This document shows, piece by piece, positions 1-12,800 of a stretch of DNA of 64,000 nucleotides. The position numbers and the translations under genes are program-made. This DNA comes from Toxoplasma gondii ME49 (Eukaryota > Apicomplexa > Conoidasida > Eucoccidiorida > Sarcocystidae): the NCBI RefSeq assembly GCF_000006565.2, contig NC_031476.1:5393900-5457899 (forward strand), written 5' to 3'. The first letter of the stretch is position 1. Every line of letters starts with the position of its first letter. The notes beneath the pieces were generated by a model. That model was not told the DNA's origin. It saw only the letters and a program-made list of their open reading frames with translations, and did not search any database.

Positions 1-1
1 G

Positions 2-139
2 CTACATCTTGGCCGTCTTGTGAATGCTGACATCTGCGTGGATGTATTTCGCCGGTTCTGCGATCTGCACCTTTCGTCGATGTTTGTCGGCACCAGTCGC
101 CGGTTGCAAAGCTCTGTACATGAACTCGGCGCGTGAGAA
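2..139 (+). CDS. Possible 3' terminal exon of a gene entering from the left
   Basis: Only one plus-strand frame is open from the window edge. It runs 45 codons to a TGA at 137-139 and reads as a mixed, non-repetitive peptide (ends QSSVHELGA). The other two plus frames stop within the first 30 bases. An open run of this length is not rare by chance in this base composition, and no domain is recognisable, so this is a tentative partial CDS. Confidence 0.22.
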
Positions 140-3100
140 GAGGTAAGGCCGAGTCTAGACACGCAAGTGGTCATGCCTGTACGTCTATTCAAGCATGTGT
201 AAAGTCCTGCTTGGCACTCGATTTCCCGATCTCTCACGGGTACCACACTACGTGCATGCATTCGTACAGACAGACAGGCGTACATTCGTTCATACAAACC
301 TCCACAGAAGAACGAATCTCTCTAGATGTTCGAATGCCGTGTGTGCTTTCTAATGAATCGCTGGATGCGTTGCGGAGGGTCTTTGCAGATCGAGGGATGG
401 AGTGAGAAGATGCCGGCCAGCGAGGTCCAGTTCTTCCATGTGGATATCGACGAGTGCCCAGGTGAGGAACGTTACCATGGTGGACGGCTTCCGAGGTAGC
501 ATCAGCAATCAGAGAAATGTAGACTCGTACGCGGTTTGAACGGGGCATTTCCAAATCCATTCCCGGTGATCTAGAGAGCTAAACGTAGTGCTTCTGACAG
601 ACAGGAATCCACGAAGAACACTTGGAGGAGAGGAACAGGTCAGGCCAGAGGGGTGACGGACCCCTACGGAGGAACGGGGAGACAGGCACATGGACGAGTG
701 TGGCGCGATGCCGCCGTGTTCGCAAGGCTTTTGAGAGTTGCAATAGAGCCAGAAGACACCGAGGCCGAAGCAGAAAAAGATTCCGCAGACACCAGGAGCC
801 GCGAGATGCAGCGATGTACGTCTGCAGAAGTCAGTCTGGAGAGAAAGAAGAGTAGAGGAAGAAACTTGGAAGTATTTCGCTGCGTCAATCGTTGACGCAT
901 CCAGTGACAGGTGCGGGAACAAAATTGGAGAAGGGAAGGAACACGAGAGAGGGATTGCGTGAGAAGAACTGCAATTCAAGGACCAAAGCGGGTGTACACT
1001 TTTCTTTGGCGCGTGTACTGTTTCTCTTCTTTTCTTGTCGCACTCCCCTCCGTCATCTCGTGCTCGGATTATTTCTCTGCCTCTGGAGACTTATGTCGTC
1101 TCTTCGTCCCACTGTTCCTCTCTTCCTCTCTTCTGTCTACGTTCGATACTCCTGTGTGTAGAGATGTTGTGTTCCGGCGCTGCCTTCTCACCGGCTTTGT
1201 TTTTTTTCGGCCTTGCGGTTTGCATGCGGTGCAGAACTCGCGGAAGAGTACGACATTTCCAGCGTCCCGACTTTTCTCTTTTTTAAAAACGGAAAAAAAG
1301 TCAACACAGTCGTGGGTAAGTTCTGTCGTAGTCGACTCTCCTCCCCTGTGTGAGGAGCGGCGCCGACGGCTATGCTGGTGTGGACGGGAGAAACAGCCGT
1401 GTGACAAGGAAAAAAGAAGGCAACAGGGTTCTCTCGACTCAAGAGAACTTTCCGCGACGGTTCGCGTTAGAAGCTGCTTCAAAAAAAACACTGGGGGCTC
1501 CTTACCATTCACTGAGGCGTTGGTTAGGTACAAGAGCTCCTTACCATTCACTGAGGCGTTGGGTGGCGACAAGCCGAACAAGGTTGAGTGATGCCTATTT
1601 GTACGTAGAAAGGGGATGCCCCGTTTGAGATTTGGATGCTGATAAAGGAGGCGCTTCGTTGATGAGCAGACTGGAGGGATCGAAGAAAGCGAGTGGCATG
1701 CGTTTGGCAACACGGGTGTGTCAGGATGAAACAGGAGTGCAAGTCAATTAAAGAGTGACGGGGCTTTCACTCGGCGCTGGTGCTGTTCACTTCAAGGGGA
1801 ATTCTTGCTTGGTCAGCATTCCTCTATTTCTACGGCGCATGCTAAGGGGGTGTGAAGTCTGCGTTTTCATGTGGGCTTTCTGTTCTAAAACCGCCGTTAT
1901 TTCACGGAGAATGTGGTATTTCCTTGAACACCCTGATCGGCAGGCGTTCGCAGTTCCGTTGACTGGACTTGCCTGCACTCGGCGGATTCTTCCCTGTGTC
2001 TGCAGGCGGCAACACGGCAAAGATCGAAGAAGCGATCAAAACGAGCGCCAACTGATCGCTTATCTCTATTGTTTTGGAAAATCGACGGTTTTTTTCCGAA
2101 CACAGGACAGTCACACAGAGAACGGACATGAGCCACAGCAGCTGTGTGCAGGTAGTTGTGACGTCTGGAATCACGATGCTTTGCAGTTCCGTGCTCCAAA
2201 CTAACATCGGTGAAGTATTCGATGGATTGTCTCAAAGGGACTCGACTTCACCTGGCAGAACCAGTGACTCGTGGATTTCTTAGACACACAAACGATCCAC
2301 CTGAGAGTTAGACTCACGCTGGGAACAATGTTGGCAGCAAAACGGAGGGTGCTCAGCGTTCGTGTACAAGGGCGGGCGGTTCGCGTTCAAACGCATGTCA
2401 GTGTCGAGTTTTGTGTCGGGAGACGTCTGCACAAATGCCCCTGACAACGACGCAGCGCGGGATCGTTCGTTTGTGGTGGCCTTTTCAGCCTGACAACTTT
2501 TACTTGTGAGGCTTTGTGTCTCACGCTCGAAGCGAAACGGGGGTATCTGACAGCAGCTCGCAGCCAGCGGCAGCACGGCGGTGTTCCGCACTCCGACACA
2601 ACAGACGCTGAAGAAAGTTACCAGAGTTGTCAAACTAAGCTGAAGAAGAGATCGCACAGCCTTTCTGATGACTCAGAAACGACGACACACACAGGACTGG
2701 TATAGACAGCTAGAAGGCCCAGAATTCAATAGCCTACCGGCTTCATGAGCGGAAGCTCCACCAATTGGTGCCACCCCGGTATCTATATTGCTGCAGGGCT
2801 GCTAGAAAGACCATTCAGATATGAGCAGACGGTAGACAAAACTCCTGCAATACCACCCCTAAAAGGCGAGAGAAGACGGATTCCCCAGAGACGTTATAGT
2901 GCTCAGAAACGCGGAGAGGTCGCCGTTTGCGACTGACGACACAGAGACGTCCGACACTATTTTAGATGGGTTTTGATCAGAGTATGCTCTTGTGGTTGTC
3001 GACAGGATTTTGGGGTGTTTCGTGTGTCTTCGCTTCGTATTTTAGAGAGCGTGGTGGACTCCGTTGATATTCATCAAAAACAAGAAAGGAGCTTCCTGAA

Positions 3101-3846
3101 AAGGTACCACCACCAAGTCTTTCACCTTTTTCAATGAAAGGAGATGGACCCGATTAATCCTCGTGTAGCGGACGCCCTCTGTGCGCTTCTCTGTAGCCAT
3201 GTGTTCACTCTGTGGTCTAACAAATCATGACGCGGAGCCGGCTGTAAATGCTTCTGAGCAAGTCTGTCTTATTGGACCAGCGTCAGCCAAAAATGCGAAT
3301 CTTAGGCTTTCCATGAAATCGACGTCGCGAAAGAGTACAGGCGGCACTCACTGGTTTGCCTTCTGCACATGAAGCGCATTGCGTGGGGCATCTCCACTTG
3401 GGTCGAATTGACCTGTCAAAAGAAGAAACGAATGACAGTCCACCAGCTTTGAGGGAAGACCGTGTTCCTCTCTGTGTTCTGAAAGAGAAACACAGATTGC
3501 CGCTTACAATCGAGGTTCATTCATCCCTGGTTGTTTGCCTATGCATGTCGATGTGTAAAAAACGCTGCGCTTCTGCTAGGAGTGGTGGAGACAGAAAGCG
3601 GAATGTTGCGCTTGGTATACTTCCGATTTCGTTTCCGACAGAAAGTCCTTTAGGTCTTGGCCATTCCTTGGCTTGTTTCGCCGTCACGTGCGTCTCTCGC
3701 GTTTCAGAGGAACGGACGGAATATAAGCAGCAGTATCCCGGCGTTTTCTTCGGAGAAACACAAGTCAACTAGCACCGAATCGGATGGGAGCAAATAACTT
3801 TCAACAGAAAAGCCGTTCTTTTCGCTTCTGAAGAAGAGAAAGTCAA
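140..3846. other. Spacer without a supported gene
   Basis: Several ORFs of 100-226 codons exist on both strands. The longest overlap each other antisense at 911-1591 (plus) and 1069-1713 (minus). None has a recognisable domain, a convincing start or clear splice structure. A 39-bp tandem duplication lies at about 1497-1562. I see no RNA gene other than the tRNA that follows. Confidence 0.5.
1497..1562. repeat. 39-bp tandem duplication (two copies)
   Basis: The 26-base core CTCCTTACCATTCACTGAGG..., ending GCGTTGG, occurs at about 1498 and again 39 bases later. The spacing is 13 codons, so both overlapping ORFs stay open through it. Confidence 0.8.
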
Positions 3847-3930
3847 TGCACGAAGTGGGATTTGAACCCACGCGGACTACTGTCCACCAGAACTTGAGTC
3901 TGGCGCCTTAGACCACTCGGCCATCCGTGC
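3847..3930 (-). tRNA. trnL-CAA: tRNA-Leu (anticodon CAA)
   Basis: The reverse complement folds as a class II tRNA of 84 nt. The acceptor GCACGGA pairs with TTCGTGC, followed by discriminator A. A D arm is followed by anticodon stem CCAGA/TCTGG with loop CTCAAGT, giving anticodon CAA for leucine codon UUG. The long variable arm GGAC-AGTA-GTCC is typical of tRNA-Leu. The T arm is GTGGG/CCCAC with loop TTCAAAT, which also supplies the internal B box. There is no intron, although many eukaryotic tRNA-Leu(CAA) genes have one. The CCA end is not encoded. The first run of four T residues on the transcribed strand, a likely RNA polymerase III stop, lies about 40 bases downstream near 3806-3809. Confidence 0.96.
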
Positions 3931-5180
3931 GATGACTTACCTCGTTTCACCTTGACAAAAAACTCCCGCGAATTCTTTTCTGGAGCACCTGCCTTATCGA
4001 TGCGCTGTCTTCTAGAGCACCCAAGAGTCTTTGATTTTCCCTCTCTAGACAAAAAATTTGAAACGGACACAATAGAAAGGCCCCTCTCTGTCAAGCGGTT
4101 TTGCGAGTCAAGAGGCAGCTGTCTGTCGACGCCGCGACGACGCACAGCACATGCAGCACTCGCCAGAATCCGCTTTCTGCTTTTTCTGCGAACGCTTCAC
4201 GCTGGAGTTTACCTCGTCAGTGCTCAATCCGCAGAAGAAGCTTCTGCTTTCCGGGTGTCTCAAGATTGGTCGTCCTTCTTGGAGGGAAAAACCGCTTCTT
4301 CGGGAGTTCCCGCTGGTCGGCCTTGCCTGCTTTTCCCGACTACACCCGCCACGAAGGGAAAGGCGAAAAGCTGGACGGACTGTTACCAAGTACGGGGATC
4401 GGCATTGAAACAGAAGCAACTTCTTTGAGTCACTTCTTCTAGCAGTCCGTTGCGCGTGACGAAACGGCTCCAAACGGCACATTTTCTCCCAGATCGTCAA
4501 CGCACACAGAAGCCGCAGAAGGTCACACACAGGCGGGCCGAGCTCAGCGCTTCGATTGTTCATTTTACAGCCGAACTGCTGGAGAAGGCGGATCGAGGAG
4601 CTTCTACTTCTTCGTTCGTTTGATTCGACCGGCGTTTCCACTCGTCCGCGACAATCTGGAGAGTGGGGAGGTCCCTTTGCACACGCAGACGAAGGTGTCT
4701 TTGGAACAGGAATTGCTCTCCCTATCCCGTGAACCGTAGTAAAGTGAAATGTTTACAGAAATGACAGGTAAAAGAACGTATGCGCAAAGGAGCGTCGGGT
4801 GGAGAGAAAGAGAGAGGAGCGGACCAGGTGGGGGGATGCACAAAAAGAAGAGGAGTTTTCGACGCCCTCTCCCGCGGAAGGTCTTTCCGGTTTTCCGCTG
4901 AAGAAGCCACAAATCTCCAGGTCTGCTTCGTCCAGCCAGTGTCGACAGTCTTCACGAGCTTGGAAACATCTTTCAGGTGTCTTATGTCTATCGCTTCAAC
5001 TCTGTAGTTCCTGTCACCACGGAGAAAAGCGCCCTATTCTCTCTGTCCACTGTTTCCGCTGTCTCCTCCGTTGATTCATGTCCTTCGTACTGGTTGCTCC
5101 TTCTCCTCGTTTCTGCAATTTGAGATCCCTTGCTTCGACTTGGTCGTCGCCTCTCTGTCATTCGTTTGCTCCTCTTTTCA
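3931..5180. other. Spacer upstream of the AKR-like gene
   Basis: Overlapping ORFs occur on both strands (for example 3952-4428 plus and 4108-4641 minus), with no recognisable domain. The interval lies between the divergent tRNA gene and the first in-frame ATG of the AKR-like gene, so it should hold that gene's promoter and 5' leader. I see no specific element I can name. Confidence 0.5.
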
Positions 5181-8100
5181 ATGAGGGAACCACCAGAGTC
5201 TGCCCTGCAGCCTGTCTCCTCCTGGGGAGTTGTCTTTTCTCCCGGATTGAACGACCCGGGTGGGGCCAGGAGAGAAAACGAACGCATCGCATGCCGGCTG
5301 ACAGAGACAGTTGAGCGAACTTCACAGCTTCGGGTGTTGTCTCTGCATTCGGAGTGCGTGCGTCGATTAGCCGCGATCGAGAAACGAAAAAAGAAGACTT
5401 TTTCTCGCTGCCTTTTCTTCGTTTTCTTTTTCGGTGTCCTCTACCTCTTCTCTCCTCGAAGTTCCACGCGGCAACGCCGACAGGCCAAGTGCAATCATGC
5501 CGCGGACTTCTCTGCTCGCTTTTTCTCTCCCGGTTTCTCTTCTCGTTTTGCTCTCTCGCTTCCTCCCCTTGTCAAGCCATCATACTGTTCGTCCTCTTCG
5601 CCTCTGCCTGTTTCTTCGTTCCAGTCTCCGTCTCCGCCGACCGACTTCGCTCTTCAGTGCGTGACCTGCAACGCTCACGAAGACGAAGACGAGGAATGGG
5701 TCGCTCGACTCTTGCGAGTGCGTGAGCCTGCCGTTCAGGAACAAACAGAGGCGCTCTTTGAAGAAGGGGGAACCTTCTGTCTGTCTCGCTGCTCCCCCCT
5801 GCTGCCTCGCTTCCTCGACCGTACTGGCGACCTCTCTTTTGCGTCTTCTCTGCTCTCTGGCTGCGCCTGGCCTCCGCGCGATCTTCCCCTGAACTCTTTG
5901 TTCTTCTCGACAGAGACCAGACGGGGATCTTTTGCCGAACCGCCGTCATTCGCCAGGCACCTTTCGAGCCTTCTGAGCCTTCCAACTGTCTTGTCCGCGT
6001 CCGCGCTCACTCTCCCATCTGCGTCCTCTTTGTCCTCTTTGTCCCCGTCTGTCTCTTCTCGGAGAAAGATTTGCTGGCCTCCTCAAAGTCCGCCTCTGTC
6101 CAGAGAATCCACTCCGATCTTTAGGGTGCCTCATGCGCTCCACGCGCATTCGACCTCCACCTGTGAAGGTGCGTCGTGCTCCCCCAGGTTTTTTTTCCTC
6201 CGTCCTTCTGTTCGGACTCCATCGCGATCATCTTTTTCTCTGGCTTTCTCACCCTCTGAGTTGTCTTCGTTTTCCTCTTGGCAGGGGGGTCCACATCGCA
6301 CATGGTTGGCGTCTCCTTCCTCTTCTTCTTGGCCTTCTTCTCCTTCTTTCCAGTCTGCTTCTTCTCTCTTGTATGGAGTGCCTTCTTTTCATCAGAGGAG
6401 GCGGAGCTTTGACTGCGGCGCAGCAGGCAGCCGTGTGCTGTGTTCGCTCTTTTGTCTGGGGTCTCTGCGGAGCCGAAACAGGTCAAATCTCTTTTGCTCT
6501 GTTCTCTTCCCCTCTCGCTTCCAGAAGCCATCGCACTCACTTCTTGTCCCCCTGAACTCCGTCAAGACGCGAGAGCCTGCTTTGCATCGCGGCAGTCATC
6601 GCGGCAGTCAGTCGCGCTTCTCTCTGAGTTCTGTTTTCACTTTCCTCTCTCCTCTCTCCTCTTCGTCACTCCGCTGCCCTCGCGCGCTGGTCTCTGCGGC
6701 CTACGCTGCCTCGACGAGTTTTTCGCGGTCCTCTGAAGACGCATGCACGGATCAGGTTAAAAGGAGGAGCGCTGAGGAGAGGTCGTCTCTCCCCAGCCAG
6801 AGGGTGTCGTTCTTTGCTTCTTCGTCTCGCTCGTCGTTGCTCAGGCAATCTGCCCTGCATGCGCTGGGTGCGACCTCTGCAACGGAAAAAGCGCGCGACC
6901 TTCCCAGAGGAGACAAACGGAACGGAACGTTCCCCAGCAGAGAAAAGAAACTCGTCGGTCAAAACCTCACTCGTAGAGGCGAGACGACAAGTCGAGGCGC
7001 AAGCTACGATGAGAAACGAGAGATAACGCAGAGAGAAGAGGCAGACGAGAGAAACGACAGAGAGGAGCCTGAGGGGGGAGACAGAGAGGAGACAGAGGAG
7101 ATGGAAAAAGGAGACAGTGAGAAGAAGAAAGGGCCTTTACCTCCTCCCCTGCGGCTGTCGGCGAGAGAAATTGGAAGAAGGTTTCGAAGAGCAGCTCTCC
7201 AAGAACAACACAGGCCTAACATCGCTCAAGGTTGCTTCCCCGTCGAAGCAGTCTTCCAACATCAGGATTTGCTTAATGGTCCGCACAACTTAAGACATTG
7301 ACTTGCACTCAACTGCCTCCTGCTCGAACGCTCTACACGCATCCTTCTCATATCTTGAGTGCTCCCTATTTCTCTATCGATACATAGATATATACATATA
7401 TATATATATATAGATAGATAGATAGACAGATAGATAGATACGCAAATGTATGCGGTTGTATTCTGAGATGTCGATACATGAGTGTCTGGTGATTCATTAC
7501 ATGTATGCATGTAGTCAGAGGCATCCAGAGCACGCACCACGGTTCCTATACTGATATATATATATATATATATATGTATAAATATTCATGTATGCATATG
7601 CATGTATATCGTATACATCTATTTATGAATGTGAATACATGCATTCGTTGTGGCTATCGATAGCGGTAGATGCCCGTCGACGAGGCGGTTTGTGATATGT
7701 TTCTGAAAGCTTGTCAGAAGCGATAAGAATAGCTCAAGAGGCTCTCTCAACGCCTCTTCAAGACAGAACTTCTGAAGTATGTTCTGCTTCTGTGTGTTCC
7801 GTCCGAGTGTGGGTTGTCGACTCTCTCGCTCCGTCTGCTGGCTTCGCATCGGCTGCCTGGGCTGCGTGCATGTACAAGTTCCTTTCGCGTTTGAATCGAA
7901 AGGTCGGTCTTTTCTCAGTCTTCTCGTCAGCCAGAGCGAGGCTTGCCTCACGCGCCCACGAGTCGCTCCGAGGAATCGTGTATCTGTGCGTTTCTGTTCG
8001 TCCGTAGGTCTGCCGTTCAGGCGTCTTGGCGGCGCGCCGCCGCCCCGGCCGCGGGGAGCGTCTCCGCCTGTGGCTGGCGGCGCTGGAACGCCTGTGGACT

Positions 8101-9589
8101 CCGGGCAGAGCGAGGAAGATACTTTGGACTCGGCAGCGAAGCTGCCCAAGGACCTGGGAGGAAAGGCGAAGCGACCTCAGGACGACAGGGGAATGCTCGT
8201 CAGCGGCTTGTGTATCGGCACCAGCATGGTCGGCTCGACGGCGATGATCGATGATGGAGATGCGCGAGAACTGCTTCACTGTGCTTATGGAGAATACGGC
8301 ATCAACTTTTTCGTGAGGAGCCTTGGAGAAAGGGACTCCCATCCACGCGTTGGTCCTTGGCGAGCAGTTGAACCATAAACGGTTCAATTGCTCGCCGTTT
8401 AGCTCTGCAGAGAAGTCGTTTTTTTCTCCAGTTTATCTCTTCCGAAACTGCATGCCACAGAACTGTTCCTTCCGCCAGCTGGCCTGCTGGAGCAGGTCTT
8501 GAAGCGTTGCGGTTTTCAGGGGACCGGACGTCTTTTGTGCATGCATGTGAAAGCGGCAGAGGTGCTCAGCAAAGACGACGAACTCGAGAGAAATGGACGG
8601 ATGATGAACAGACTCTCAGTCGCTGCTGCGGTTGCCCTCTGTCCATTCCGGCAATGCGTTTCCGTTCAGCAACTGTGGAGTGTGTGAGGGGGAAGCGTTG
8701 TCTCCGTCGCCTGCGTTTCTGCACCAGTGAACGCCGAGAGCAGTCTGTCCACGACCCTCGGTTCGGCTGCGTCTCTCCTTCACTAGACGTCCATGCAGGC
8801 ATGTGCGAGTTTCCATGCATGTGTGATCGTCGCTAGGTATTCATGCGGAGCGAGGACTCCTCAGGTAGACAGTTAGAGACGCCTGTACGGACGCGTCGCT
8901 GTGGCGGAATGTTGTCTCCACGTTCCTGGGCCTGGAGCGCGCGCCGAAGAGGGTTGCGCATTTTTTTTCGACGGTTTTCTCACGATCTGTTTTGTCTCCG
9001 TTGTCTCCAGGACGTCGGGGAACTGGACCCCATTCCGTTCGCGCCTGCGACACACGGCCGCGGACATGTGGAGGTCCTGCGGCCGTTTCTGCGAGCTCAC
9101 CGGGCTCGCGCAGCGAGCCAAACTGCCTGCACGGCTGCAGAGAGGAGCGGATCGCCTGCGTCTTCGCTCGAGGCCGAGATGCGGCAGATCCGGATTTCTG
9201 CGCGCATTCTCGGCGGCGGCCTTTCAGGTTTTCGCCAGGAACGCGAAGCGCTGAAGAGAGAGATGCAGGACGCAGACATGCGCGGAGACACCACGGGCGT
9301 GAGGTGGGCCTGGGGCGAACATGACCCAGACACGATCGAAGGGGAAAGCGACAGTCGCCAGGCTGAAGAAATCTGGAGCAGAGATCGCGGCTGGTGGACT
9401 CGGAAAGACCGCGCAGAGCGACGCATGCAGAGGTAAAACGCGAGGGGGACGGTGGCTGCTAAAGCACAGTTCAACAGCTTTCCATCGACTCAAGGATCTT
9501 CGATCGTCTCAGATATCTATTTATGTATATTTAGACATATATATACATACATATGTATATATATACATACATATGTATATATAGACATA

Positions 9590-9626
<37 letters not shown>

Positions 9627-9852
9627 GTGTGTATGCGTAGAAGTGTGCATAGGCTCGGACGTATAAATATATTTGTATGTCCATGTATGTGCGTATATGA
9701 AGATGTCTAGAAATGATGTGAACTGCAATTCTTTGTGCATGCAGATGATCCTTTCCACCAACGCGGCAGTACATGTACTCACACTTCCCTTCAGATCGCT
9801 GTGCCTACTCAATATATAAATGAAGACGTATACCCACGAGTGCAGAAGTATG

Positions 9853-9883
<31 letters not shown>

Positions 9884-12800
9884 AGAAAGATAGATATATG
9901 TATCTCTATGCATATATTTATGTAGATGGTTGTAGAGGTGAGAGCTGTCAGTGTGCACCTGTCTGTGGATGTCTGCTTGGGCGGCCGTGCTGTGTCTTGG
10001 CGCTGCTGTTTTGCATGAGAATCCAAGAGTTGCGTTCGTCTGTCTTTGAGAAGTTGTTGTTCGGTCTGGCGCCCCGCGTCGACTCTCGGGACTGTCTCTG
10101 TGTACACACATGCGTGCTCACATGAGCTTGCGGTTTGAGACTTGATTTCTCGGCTCTTTCTGCGCTTCCGTTCCCTTCTCTTCTCACACCCGACGGTCTG
10201 TCTCTGCGGCTTGTCGCGCGTCAGCGACCATGTGGAGCAGGCTGTCGACGACCTTCTTCTGCGCCTCGGCATCGACTGCGTCGACCTCCTTCAGTTCGAC
10301 GTCCCCCACCGCTACGTCCCCCGTCACGAGCTCGGCGAAGACACTTACTGCTGGGGGGTAAGTGGGGAAGGCCAAGAGAGAAAAAGAAATGGTCAGGAGG
10401 GAGAACAAGTCGTTGAGAGAAACGAGCACGAGCGTAGAAAGAACAGGGACCTGACAACCGCGGAGCAAGGACAGAGAGAGACAGAAGCCGGAAGGAGACC
10501 GGAGAGACAGAAGCAGTGGGTCTGCGAAGTGACGGCGACGCTTCCTCTCCTCTGTTTCTGACCTTGGAGGTTTCGTCGTTTTTTGATGTTCGCTTTCTTC
10601 TCTCGGTGCCTGCTTCACATCGCAGCTCGAACGCGAAGACGAGATGGCCATCGAAGAGCAGCTGGTGATCCTGCAGCGTCTGGTCGACAAAGGAAAGGTG
10701 ACTGCCCACTCGTTGACTGTCGCGCTGGCACAAGTCTCGCGTTTCTTGAGAACACAGAACTCAACGGTGAAGACTCCACTGTGGAGGCCGTCCGGGGAGA
10801 AAGGGAGAACGCATGAACGAGGCGCTGGCTTGAAACTGGGAGAAGCAGTGTGCAGAAAACGAAAACGTTCTTGTGTAGAGGAAGCCTATGACTCGGCAGG
10901 CCTCTCACCGCCACCGCCACAGTCTCTCGCTGTCTCGTCTGGATTTTCTCTCTTTCCCTTTGGAGGATTCCACGTCTCCTCTTTGTCTTCCTGTGCGGAC
11001 CGTCTCTCCTCCTGCGCGTTCTCCGTAGGTTCGGTACATCGGCTTGAGCAACGAGACTCCTTGGGGTGTCTTCAAATGGTGTACCGCAGCTGACCAAGTG
11101 AGCTCGGTGTCTTCGTCGTGAACGAAACTGTGGTGCATGCGCGAGCGTCGGCGCGTCCTTCGCGTTCTTTCCATTTCTGTCCGTGCTTGCGACTTCGCCT
11201 GGAGTTTTTTGCACCGTGTAACGCGCCCGTCCACGACCTCGACTTGAGGGGCGGTCTCTTTCGTTGGTCTTTTCGACTGCCTTGCGCCGTAAACTGTCAA
11301 CCTCCGTTCTGCGTTGTGGTCTCGTGCACATCTCCGTTTACCTGGAGTGTGCGTCTTCGTGAGGCTGCGGCACTGAAAACTCTTGCAGAGATACCCGGCG
11401 CTGTCTTCATCGACACTGTCGGACGCATGTGGAGCGCGCGTCTTTCATTTGTCATGCTCTTTCCGCCAGTCGAGGGTAGAAAAAAAATACCTTTTTTTAT
11501 GTCCTGGAGGTCTCTCGGCGACATGCCCTTCGCCACACCATCCACACGGCTTGTGAGTGCGAATGGAAAGCCGGCGATATCTGGTTCTTCGCAGATGGGT
11601 CTGAGTCGCGTCGCCAGTGTTCAAACGCTCTACAACATCATGCATCGAAACGAATTCGAGTCTTCGGGTGAGCAAAGCGTCCTGTCGCCGGCGATCTTTT
11701 TCTCCGGCACTCTGCGTCGTTGACAGTGTGTTTGCATCTGTAGGTTTTTTCTGAGGACATGGAGAGGCCGACGCTTCCGCGGGTGGTGAAAGCGCAGTCG
11801 AGTCTCTCAGCTCTGGCCAAAAGTGGAGAGGCTGCACGCAGAGGGTGCATTGTCAGTTGGTCTTGTCAAGTCCTTCCTTCCTTCTCTGCTGCGTCACTGT
11901 GCAGGCTTCCCGGAGATGTTGTGGAACCTCAATGTGCCTCTGTTGGCCTACGGAGTTCTCGCTGGAGGTGTATTAACGGGCAAATACCTCGATCCGGAAC
12001 GGTACGTTTGCCCTTTGCTCTCCGCGGTCCTCGTTGGCGTTCCTTCCCTCGAACGGTGCTGTTTCTTGGAATGGTGTCTCTCTTTCTCGCTCTTTGTGTT
12101 GCACTGTTCTCTGTCTGTTTCTCGCTGTCTGTTTCTCGCTGTCTGTTTCTCGCTGGCTCTCTCGTTGTCTCTCTGTCTCTGTCGCGTCCTCTTGCTTTGC
12201 CCGCTTGATTCCTGCGCCTCTCTTTCTCTCTTCTCTTTGCCTTCCGTTTCCCTTCGTTTCTCTCGCGTTCCTCTCCCTGTGTTCTTTTCCGTTCCTGGCT
12301 TTCCTTTGCGCCGCTCCACTTTGCCCGGCTGTGCACAACGTCCCCAGCCGCCGGCCTCTCGCGCGCGCTCTGCAGCTTCAATCCGCGGGGTCCGGACGAG
12401 CGACTCGGCCAGGACGAATGGGACAACGCCGTCGCGACCTACCGCACACAGTTGCCGGAAGACTCAGGCTATCTCTCGTATGGCCCAGCGAACGGCAGGT
12501 GCAACAAGTGGAAGGAAAGCTACTCCACCCACCGCTCTGTCTGGGCGCAGTGGCTGATGGGGGAACTCGTGAAGGCCGCGCGACAGTTCGGCCTCACGGC
12601 CTCTCAGCTTGCCCTCAGCTGGGTCTACTCGCGACCGTTCGTAAGCGACACACAGATACGTCTTGGATGAGAGCTCGTCAACAACTGAACACCGTCCAAG
12701 CGAAGTTCAGGTCCGCTGTGAACTCTGTGGGGACCAGGAGCCGCCGCGCGGCGCCGCGACGAGGACGGCAAACGATACATTGCTCCCAGTCAACGAGTGC

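Noticed and set aside
911..1713. Overlapping 226- and 214-codon ORFs on opposite strands
   Set aside because: Both stay open because of the 39-bp duplication and GC-rich content. No domain, no clear splice sites, and both cannot easily be real.
5130..5180. Presequence-like start (LRLGRRLSVIRLLLFS) for the AKR-like gene
   Set aside because: The codon at 5130 is TTG, not ATG. The first in-frame ATG is at 5181, after this segment. It would count only if an upstream exon supplies a start.
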